Shown: positions 58,073-64,000 of the stretch, piece by piece
Position numbering within the stretch: the stretch's first letter is position 1
Layout of the letters: the number at the start of each line of letters is the position of its first letter
NCBI RefSeq assembly: GCF_014596475.1
Contig: NZ_MECJ01000024.1
Coordinates: 248,001-312,000, forward strand
Source: Streptomyces sp. CBMA152
GTDB lineage: Bacteria; Actinomycetota; Actinomycetes; Streptomycetales; Streptomycetaceae
Reading direction: 5' to 3'
Length of the DNA stretch: 64,000 nt
The notes under the pieces: model-generated
Told to the model about the DNA's origin: nothing
The model's input: only the letters and a program-made list of their open reading frames with translations
The model's database searches: none
Program-made: the position numbers and the translations under genes

Positions 58073-59569
58073 TCAGAGGACGCTGCAACCGCGCGTCGCC
58101 GCCGGCAGCGGCTCGGGGACGCCGATCTTCGGCAGGCCCAGCAGGACTCCGGCGGGCTGCGCCGGGGCGGCATTGCGCTTCTCCCACGCGTCGCCCGCGC
58201 GGGTGCGGCGCACGGCCGCCGTCGGGCCCTCGGCGAGCAGGTGGTGCGGGGCGGCGTAGGTGATCTCGACGGTCACCACGTCACCGGGGCGCACGTCCTG
58301 CTCCGGCTTGGTGAAGTGGACCAGCCGGTTGTCGGGGGCGCGGCCGGAGAGGCGGTGCGTGCTGCCGTCCTTGCGGCCCTCGCCCTCGGCGACCATGACC
58401 TCCAGGGTGCGGCCGACCTGCTTCTTGTTCTCCTCCCAGGAGATCTCCTCCTGGAGGGCGACCAGACGCTCGTAACGCGCCTGCACGACCTCCTTGGGGA
58501 TCTGCCCGTCCATGGTCGCCGCGGGCGTGCCGGGGCGCTTGGAGTACTGGAAGGTGAAGGCGTTCGCGAAGCGGGCCTCGCGGACCGCGTGCATGGTCTG
58601 CTCGAAGTCCTCCTCGGTCTCGCCGGGGAAGCCCACGATGATGTCGGTGGAGATGGCCGCGTGCGGAATGGCCGCGCGGACCTTCTCGATGATCCCGAGG
58701 AAACGCTCCTGCCGGTACGAGCGGCGCATCGCCTTCAGGACCGTGTCCGAGCCGGACTGCAGCGGCATGTGCAGCTGCGGCATCACGTTCGGGGTCTCGG
58801 CCATCGCGGCGATCACGTCGTCCGTGAAGTCGCGCGGGTGCGGCGAGGTGAAGCGGACCCGCTCCAGGCCCTCGATGTTCCCGCAGGCGCGCAGCAGCTT
58901 GGAGAACGCCTCGCGGTCGCCGATGTCCGAGCCGTACGCGTTGACGTTCTGGCCGAGCAGGGTGATCTCGGAGACGCCCTCGGCGACCAGCGCCTCGACC
59001 TCGGCGAGGATGTCGCCGGGACGGCGGTCCTTCTCCTTGCCGCGCAGCGCCGGGACGATGCAGAAGGTGCAGGTGTTGTTGCAGCCGACGGAGATGGAGA
59101 CCCAGGCGGCGTAGGCGGACTCGCGGCGGGTCGGCAGCGTCGAGGGGAACGCCTCCAGCGACTCGGCGATCTCGACCTGCGCCTCTTCCTGGATGCGGGC
59201 GCGCTCAAGGAGCACCGGCAGCTTGCCGATGTTGTGCGTGCCGAAGACGACGTCGACCCAGGGCGCCCGCTGCACGATGGTGTCGCGGTCCTTCTGGGCG
59301 AGGCAGCCGCCGACGGCGATCTGCATCCCGGGCCGCTTCGTCTTCATCGGGGCGAGCCGGCCGAGATTGCCGTACAGCTTGTTGTCGGCGTTCTCCCGCA
59401 CCGCGCAGGTGTTGAAGACGACGACGTCGGCGTCACCGTCGGCGCCCTCGGGCGCGCGTACGTAGCCCGCGTCCTCCAGGAGGCCCGACAGCCGCTCGGA
59501 GTCGTGCACGTTCATCTGGCACCCGTAGGTGCGCACCTCGTACGTTTTCAAACCCTCTACCTCGCTCAT
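58073..59569 (-). CDS. miaB: tRNA-2-methylthio-N6-dimethylallyladenosine synthase
   Basis: A 498-residue methylthiotransferase. The N-terminal cluster ligands are Cys17 (TYGCQMN), Cys55 (NTCAVREN) and Cys89 (GGCLAQ). The radical SAM cluster is Cys163, Cys167 and Cys170 (VGCNNTCTFC). The C-terminal TRAM domain includes GRTLEVMVAEGEG and GRAPDNRLVHF. It adds the methylthio group to i6A37 made by MiaA. ATG at 59569 starts MSEVEGLKTYEVRTYGC; the ribosome site is weak. The ~55-residue tail after TRAM is a common actinobacterial extension. Confidence 0.96.
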   Translation of the reverse strand: MSEVEGLKTYEVRTYGCQMNVHDSERLSGLLEDAGYVRAPEGADGDADVVVFNTCAVRENADNKLYGNLGRLAPMKTKRPGMQIAVGGCLAQKDRDTIVQRAPWVDVVFGTHNIGKLPVLLERARIQEEAQVEIAESLEAFPSTLPTRRESAYAAWVSISVGCNNTCTFCIVPALRGKEKDRRPGDILAEVEALVAEGVSEITLLGQNVNAYGSDIGDREAFSKLLRACGNIEGLERVRFTSPHPRDFTDDVIAAMAETPNVMPQLHMPLQSGSDTVLKAMRRSYRQERFLGIIEKVRAAIPHAAISTDIIVGFPGETEEDFEQTMHAVREARFANAFTFQYSKRPGTPAATMDGQIPKEVVQARYERLVALQEEISWEENKKQVGRTLEVMVAEGEGRKDGSTHRLSGRAPDNRLVHFTKPEQDVRPGDVVTVEITYAAPHHLLAEGPTAAVRRTRAGDAWEKRNAAPAQPAGVLLGLPKIGVPEPLPAATRGCSVL

Positions 59570-59666
59570 CTCGTACACCAGGGTACGAGGTCGCGACCGC
59601 CCGCCGCCCCGCATTGCCCGACCGGGGGCCTGGCCATTACGGGGAGTGAGCTGGCAGGATCGCGCC

Positions 59667-60662
59667 ATGCTCCAGGCCCTCCCCCGCGTCAGCCGCCGCC
59701 GTGCCCTCCAGGGGGCGGTAGCCGCCCTGGTGGTGTTGGGGATGCTGCTGTGGTGGCTGCTGCCCTTCGGGGCGTCCCAGCCGTCGGGGACGATCACGTT
59801 CAGTACGGGCGTACGGACCGGTGTCTACCAGCGTTACGGGGAGCTCCTTCAGCGGGCGCTCGCCGACGATCTGCCCGATGTGCGGATCAAGCTGCAGACC
59901 AGTGAGGGCTCCCAGCAGAACCTCCAGCGGGTGGCCACCGGTCAGGCCGACTTCACCATCGCCACCGCCGACGCCGTCGACAAGTACCGCCGCGACGGCA
60001 GCCCCGGCGCCGACCGACTGCGCGGCTGCGCCCGGCTGTACGACGACTACGTCCAGCTGGTGGTGCCGCGTGACTCACCGGTGCGCACGACGGCGGACCT
60101 GCGCTCCCGGCGGGTCGGTGTCGGCCAGGCGGGCTCCGGGGTGCGGCTGCTCGCGGACCGGCTGCTGACGGCCGCCAAGCTGGACCCGGCCCGGGACATC
60201 ACCCCGGTCTCGGCGGGCATCGACACCATGCCGGACCTGCTGCGCAGCGGGAAGATCGACGCGTTCTTCTGGTCCGGCGGGCTGCCCACCTCGGCGGTGC
60301 GGCTGCTGTCCGAGGAGGACCAGATCCGGCTCGTGCCGCTGGACGACCTGGTCGCCGCGCTGCACGCGGAGGACGGCACCACCGGCTTCTACCGGCCCGC
60401 GACCATGCCCGCCGACGCCTATCCGCAGGCCCAGCGCGGCACCGCCGTACCGACGATCGCCATAGCGAACCTGCTCGTCACCACCGACCGCACCGACGCG
60501 GGGCTGACCGAGGAGTTCACCCATACGGTGATCCGCAGCCGGGACGTGATCGGCCGCGAGGTGCACGCCGCCCAGCTCGTGGATCTGCGCACCGCCATCT
60601 ACACGGACCCTCTGCCGCTGCACGACGGTGCCCGCCGCTATTACCTGTCGGCCAAGCCGTAA
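59667..60662 (+). CDS. TAXI-family TRAP-type solute-binding protein
   Basis: A 331-residue exported or membrane-anchored binding protein. The N-terminus has an Arg-Arg pair and a hydrophobic helix (VSRRRALQGAVAALVVLGML). The mature part has ITFSTGVRTGVYQRYGELLQ, QTSEGSQQNLQRVATGQADFTI (the TAXI family core), VQLVVPRDSPVRT, and VGVGQAGSGVRLLADRLL. It would bind a carboxylate such as glutamate. No TRAP membrane subunits are visible. It is convergent with a histidine kinase gene, and the kinase/regulator pair could act with it as an extracytoplasmic sensor. Confidence 0.88.
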   Translation: MLQALPRVSRRRALQGAVAALVVLGMLLWWLLPFGASQPSGTITFSTGVRTGVYQRYGELLQRALADDLPDVRIKLQTSEGSQQNLQRVATGQADFTIATADAVDKYRRDGSPGADRLRGCARLYDDYVQLVVPRDSPVRTTADLRSRRVGVGQAGSGVRLLADRLLTAAKLDPARDITPVSAGIDTMPDLLRSGKIDAFFWSGGLPTSAVRLLSEEDQIRLVPLDDLVAALHAEDGTTGFYRPATMPADAYPQAQRGTAVPTIAIANLLVTTDRTDAGLTEEFTHTVIRSRDVIGREVHAAQLVDLRTAIYTDPLPLHDGARRYYLSAKP

Positions 60663-60697
60663 ACCCGCATTGCCCGACGAAAACGGCGGGCCTGGAT

Positions 60698-62098
60698 TCA
60701 GCCCGTCGATGAGGTGCGCGGCACGCTGACCGTCACCCGCAGGCCGTGCGGCTCGTTGTGGGCGTACGCGATGGTGGCGTCGCCCGCGGCGAGCAGCGTG
60801 CGGGAGATGGACAGGCCAAGGCCCGAGCCCTTCACGTTCTGGTGGCGGCCCGCGCGCCAGAAGCGGTCGCCGATCCGGCTCAGCTCGTCGTCGGACAGGC
60901 CCGGACCGCGGTCGGTCACCGTGATCCGGGAGAACTCGCCGTCGGCCGCGACGGCGACGCTGACCTCCTCACCCGCCGGAGTGAACTTCAACGCGTTGTC
61001 GATGACGGCGTCCAGCGCGCTGGAGAGCGCCACCGGGTCCGCCCACCCGGTGACGGCGGCCCGCTTCTCGACCAGGTGGACGCCCCGGTCCTCGGCGAGC
61101 GGGCGCCATGCCTCGACCCGCTCGCCCGCCAGCGCGCCCACATCGGTCAGCCGGAGGTCCGCCTCGGCGTGCTCGGCCAGCGCCAGGCCCAGCAAGTCGT
61201 CGAGGACCTGGGCCAGGCGCTTGCCCTCGGCCTGCACGGAGGCGATCTCCTCGTTGCCCTCGGGGAGTTCGAGCGCGAGGAGCTCGATGCGCAGGAGCAG
61301 CGCGGAGAGCGGGTTGCGCAACTGGTGGGAGGCGTCGGCGACGAAGGCGCGCTGCTGGTCCAGTACGTCCTCGACGTTGTCCGCCATCTCGTTGAACGAC
61401 CGGGCCAGCCTTCTGAGTTCCGGGGGTCCGCCGGCCGCCGCGACCCGCGACTTCATCCGTCCGGTCGCTATGCCGTGGGCGGCCGCGTCCAGGACCCGTA
61501 CGGGCCGCAGCACCCAACTGGTCAGTCGGAAGGCCGCGCCGACCGCGAGCAGCATCGCCGCCACCTCGCCCGCCGCGATCAGCAGCCAGGACCGCAGCAC
61601 GCGCGAACGCATGTGCCCGGTGGGCGAGTCGGTGACCACCACCGCGATCACATCGCCCTCCCGTACGACCGGGGAGGCCACCACGAGGCGTCCGCGCTGC
61701 CACGGCCACACCTGGGGCGGGTCGTGGCTGCGGCGGCCCGCCAGCGCCTCCTGGAAGGCGTCGCCGCCCTTGCTGTCGTCCGGCACGCCCCAGTCGCCGG
61801 GCGAGCTCGCCATGGCGACGCCGTTGCGGAAGAACACGCCCGCGCGGATCCCGTACAGGTCGTGGTAGCGGGCGAGTTCCTCCACCAGCGTGGTGAGCCG
61901 CTCCTTGCTGCTGGGGTCCTTGTCGTCGGCGGCGCTGACGAACTGGGCGAGCGCCGAGAAGCGGGCGGTGTCGTCGATGCGGTCGACGACCACCTTCTGC
62001 TGCTCGGCGGCGGCCACACTGATCGCGAGCGGGAAGCCCAGCGCCATCAGGACGAGCGCGAGCAGGAAGATCAGCAGCGGGAGAAGTCGGGCGCGCAC
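60698..62098 (-). CDS. Sensor histidine kinase
   Basis: A 466-residue membrane kinase. TM1 is about 5-31 and TM2 about 170-192, bounding an extracytoplasmic domain of ~135 residues. A HAMP linker (195-245) is followed by the H box DASHQLRNPLSALLLR (His258), N box DNALKFTPAG, G1 DRGPGLSDDE and G2 GSGLGLSISR. GTG at 62098 follows the response regulator gene by 15 bases. It likely phosphorylates that regulator. The stimulus is unknown; the neighbouring TAXI-binding-protein gene and downstream glutamate transporter suggest amino-acid or carboxylate sensing. Confidence 0.93.
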   Translation of the reverse strand: MRARLLPLLIFLLALVLMALGFPLAISVAAAEQQKVVVDRIDDTARFSALAQFVSAADDKDPSSKERLTTLVEELARYHDLYGIRAGVFFRNGVAMASSPGDWGVPDDSKGGDAFQEALAGRRSHDPPQVWPWQRGRLVVASPVVREGDVIAVVVTDSPTGHMRSRVLRSWLLIAAGEVAAMLLAVGAAFRLTSWVLRPVRVLDAAAHGIATGRMKSRVAAAGGPPELRRLARSFNEMADNVEDVLDQQRAFVADASHQLRNPLSALLLRIELLALELPEGNEEIASVQAEGKRLAQVLDDLLGLALAEHAEADLRLTDVGALAGERVEAWRPLAEDRGVHLVEKRAAVTGWADPVALSSALDAVIDNALKFTPAGEEVSVAVAADGEFSRITVTDRGPGLSDDELSRIGDRFWRAGRHQNVKGSGLGLSISRTLLAAGDATIAYAHNEPHGLRVTVSVPRTSSTG

Positions 62099-62113
62099 CG
62101 CGGACGTCGGGCC

Positions 62114-62818
62114 TTACAGCGCGGCCGGTGCGACGAGCCGGTAGCCCACGCCGCGCACGGTCTCGATCAGGGCGGGCATCCGCAGCTTGGAACGCAGGGA
62201 CGCGACATGCACTTCCAGGGTGCGCCCGGTCCCCTCCCAACTGGTGCGCCACACCTCGCTGATGATCTGCTCGCGCCTAAAGACCACCCCGGGCCGCTGC
62301 GCGAGCAGCGCGAGCAGGTCGAACTCCTTGCGGGTGAGCTGGACGCTCTCGCCGTCGACGCTGACCCGGCGGGTCGGCAGCTCGATGTGGACCGGCCCGA
62401 GCCGCAGGGCCACGGCGGGCAGCGCCCCGGTGTCCTCGCCCGCCGTGGTGCGCCGGCTGACCGCGTGGATACGGGCCAGGAGCTCGCCGGTGTCGTACGG
62501 CTTGACAACGTAGTCGTCGGCGCCGAGGTTCAGCCCGTGGATGCGCGAGCGGACGTCCGCGCGCGCGGTGACCATGATCACCGGGATGGCGGTGCGCTTG
62601 CGGATCTTGCCGCAGACCTCGTAGCCGTCCTGGTCGGGCAGTCCGAGGTCGAGCAGGACGACCGCGAAGGGGTCCTTGGGCGCGCGGTCGTCGGGCAGCA
62701 GCGCCCGCAGCGCCTCCTCGCCGTTGCGCGCGTGCACCACGGCGAAGCCGTGCTTGGCGAGCACGGCGGACAGGGCCGCGGCGACATGGTCGTCGTCCTC
62801 GACGAGCAGCAGTCTCAT
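62114..62818 (-). CDS. OmpR-family response regulator
   Basis: A 234-residue regulator. The receiver domain has the acidic pocket VEDDD (6-10), phospho-acceptor Asp57 (LLDLGLPDQDG) and Lys in VKPYDTGEL. The C-terminal winged helix runs from about 135 (LPTRRVSVDGESVQLTRKEF; SLRSKLRMPALIETVRGVGYRL). It is encoded first in a two-gene operon with the kinase. It is divergent from gluA (254 bases), which makes glutamate uptake a possible target. Confidence 0.94.
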   Translation of the reverse strand: MRLLLVEDDDHVAAALSAVLAKHGFAVVHARNGEEALRALLPDDRAPKDPFAVVLLDLGLPDQDGYEVCGKIRKRTAIPVIMVTARADVRSRIHGLNLGADDYVVKPYDTGELLARIHAVSRRTTAGEDTGALPAVALRLGPVHIELPTRRVSVDGESVQLTRKEFDLLALLAQRPGVVFRREQIISEVWRTSWEGTGRTLEVHVASLRSKLRMPALIETVRGVGYRLVAPAAL

Positions 62819-63072
62819 CGTCCCCCCTTCCGTGGTCCCCGCCAGGCATGTACCCCCGCATCCACGCCCATCCCGGCGGTGTGAGTCAAGGGGGCGCCCA
62901 CCGGAGCGCGGTATCCGTTACGCAGCCGGTATTGCATCGCGCGCCCCCTTCACGGAGAGTGCCACCCCGCTACCCGATCGTGATGCTCAAGTTCCGCTCA
63001 GATGTGATGACGCTGGTCGTGGCGGCGCATTACGTTCCTCCCCAACCAAGGAAGAGCGGAGCTGGAAAGCCG

Positions 63073-63858
63073 ATGAGCGGAGTATCAGTGGCCAAGGACG
63101 CCGAGGACGCCGTACCCGCGTCGGGCGACCTGGTCGTGCTGAGCAACGTCAACAAGCACTTCGGCGCGCTGCACGTGCTCCAGGACATCGACCTGACGAT
63201 CGCGCGCGGCGAGGTCGTGGTGGTGATCGGGCCCTCCGGGTCCGGCAAGTCCACCCTGTGCCGCACCATCAACCGCCTGGAGACGATCGACTCCGGGGCG
63301 ATATCGATCGACGGGAAGCCGCTCCCCCAGGAGGGCCGCGAGCTGGCCCGGCTCCGCGCCGACGTCGGCATGGTCTTCCAGTCGTTCAACCTCTTCGCGC
63401 ACAAGACCGTGCTGGAGAACGTCATGCTGGGCCAGACCAAGGTCCGCCGGACGGAGAAGAAGCAGGCCGAGGAGAAGGGCCGCGCGCTGCTCGACCGGGT
63501 CGGCGTCGGCACCCAGGCGGACAAGTACCCCGCGCAGCTCTCCGGCGGCCAGCAGCAACGCGTCGCCATCGCGCGCGCGTTGGCGATGGACCCGAAGGTC
63601 ATGCTCTTCGACGAGCCCACCTCGGCGCTCGACCCCGAGATGATCAACGAGGTCCTCGAGGTCATGCAGCAGCTGGCGCGCGACGGCATGACGATGATCG
63701 TCGTCACCCATGAGATGGGCTTCGCCCGCTCCGCCGCCAACCGGGTCGTGTTCATGGCCGACGGCCGGATCGTCGAAGAGGCCGCGCCCGACCAGTTCTT
63801 CAGCAACCCCCGCAGCGACCGGGCCAAGGACTTCCTGTCGAAGATCCTCCACCACTGA
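63073..63858 (+). CDS. gluA: Glutamate ABC transporter ATP-binding protein
   Basis: A 261-residue polar amino-acid ABC ATPase. Walker A is GPSGSGKSTL, the signature LSGGQQQR, Walker B VMLFDEPTSALDPEM, and H-loop VVTHEMGF. The N-terminal LVVLSNVNKHFGALHVLQDIDL is typical of GluA/GlnQ. It energises import with a binding protein (start visible at 63969) and permeases beyond the window. ATG at 63073 has GGAAAG upstream; GTG five codons later has GGAG at better spacing and is an alternative. The name follows the gluABCD order known in Streptomyces. Confidence 0.9.
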   Translation: MSGVSVAKDAEDAVPASGDLVVLSNVNKHFGALHVLQDIDLTIARGEVVVVIGPSGSGKSTLCRTINRLETIDSGAISIDGKPLPQEGRELARLRADVGMVFQSFNLFAHKTVLENVMLGQTKVRRTEKKQAEEKGRALLDRVGVGTQADKYPAQLSGGQQQRVAIARALAMDPKVMLFDEPTSALDPEMINEVLEVMQQLARDGMTMIVVTHEMGFARSAANRVVFMADGRIVEEAAPDQFFSNPRSDRAKDFLSKILHH

Positions 63859-63864
63859 GGCGCG

Positions 63865-63882
63865 CGCTTCTTCAAAGAAGCG
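63865..63882 (+). terminator. Intergenic hairpin between gluA and gluB
   Basis: CGCTTCT-TCAA-AGAAGCG is a perfect 7-bp stem, six bases after the gluA stop. Such hairpins after the ATPase gene can stabilise or attenuate the transcript and favour higher levels of the binding protein. Confidence 0.55.
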
Positions 63883-63968
63883 ACTGCCCCGGGCAGCTCC
63901 GCCGCCACGACGTCACCGCCGGCGGCCCCACGACCTGAGTGTTTCAAGCGATACGTAGGGATGTTCAC

Positions 63969-64000
63969 ATGAAGCTCCGCCAGTCCGCCGCCGTCGCGGC
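63969..64000 (+). CDS. gluB: Start of glutamate-binding protein gene (partial)
   Basis: Only the first ten codons are visible (MKLRQSAAVA), a basic start entering a hydrophobic stretch as in a lipoprotein signal. TAGGGA lies eight bases before ATG 63969. The identity is inferred from its place after gluA. Confidence 0.55.
   Translation, partial: MKLRQSAAVA

Overview
The window is high-GC actinobacterial DNA. Gene content and gene order point to Streptomyces: AGGAGG-like ribosome sites, GTG and TTG starts, a large B12-dependent NrdJ beside NrdR, divergent LexA, RshA, HflX and an aromatic type II polyketide cluster. From memory (no search was possible), the block from recQ (about 22.9 kb) to gluA (63.9 kb) resembles, in inverted orientation, the conserved S. 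coelicolor core around dapF-rshA-hflX-lexA-nrdRJ-rnhB-recQ. The first 15 kb are accessory.

1-15.1 kb: one side of a type II polyketide cluster of angucycline type. In transcription order (minus strand) it has a FAD aromatic hydroxylase, a two-domain ABM-fold oxygenase, a TcmI-like cyclase, KS-alpha, KS-beta/CLF, ACP, C-9-type ketoreductase, didomain aromatase/cyclase, two more FAD hydroxylases, an alpha/beta hydrolase, an MFS exporter and the start of an Sfp-type phosphopantetheinyl transferase that runs off the left edge. On the other side are a SnoaL-like protein, a PPOX/F420-type protein and a TetR regulator. Overlapping stop/start codons (GTGA, ATGA) couple the core genes.

15.1-20.7 kb: two accessory cassettes. 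One is a two-gene module: a small Trypco2-like protein overlapping a 977-residue fusion of trypsin-like protease, STAND-type P-loop NTPase and TPRs, an architecture known from predicted biological-conflict systems. The other is a zinc-ADH-like gene, a PTPS homologue and a RibD/DHFR-like reductase. The ADH-like gene is broken at an 8-bp repeat present five times: the start frame runs into a stop, while the body lies in another frame. The repeat number would set the frame, so this is either a slippage mutation or a phase-variable switch.

20.7-31.7 kb: a RecQ helicase with a phosphoribosyltransferase-like C-terminus, two poorly known proteins separated by a long inverted pair of a dispersed repeat, RNase HII, a TetR/DHA2-exporter pair with palindromic operator candidates, an ADP-ribosylglycohydrolase, a histidine phosphatase, a DUF4937-like protein, an arylamine N-acetyltransferase and a TerD protein.

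31.7-45 kb: nrdR-nrdJ with tandem NrdR boxes 31 bp apart, divergent from lexA with an SOS box; a DinG-type helicase; and a four-gene NRPS-independent siderophore operon (class III aminotransferase, two IucA/IucC synthetases, GNAT acyltransferase) without a local N-hydroxylase or decarboxylase.

45-64 kb: two tandem paralogous lipoprotein serine proteases with a shared upstream box, then hflX, a secreted M1 peptidase, rshA, dapF, a membrane protein, miaA, two small stress-type proteins, a LigB-like protein, miaB, a TAXI solute-binding protein, a two-component system and gluA with the first codons of gluB. Most convergent pairs are separated by strong hairpin terminators. I saw no rRNA, tRNA, CRISPR array or insertion sequence.
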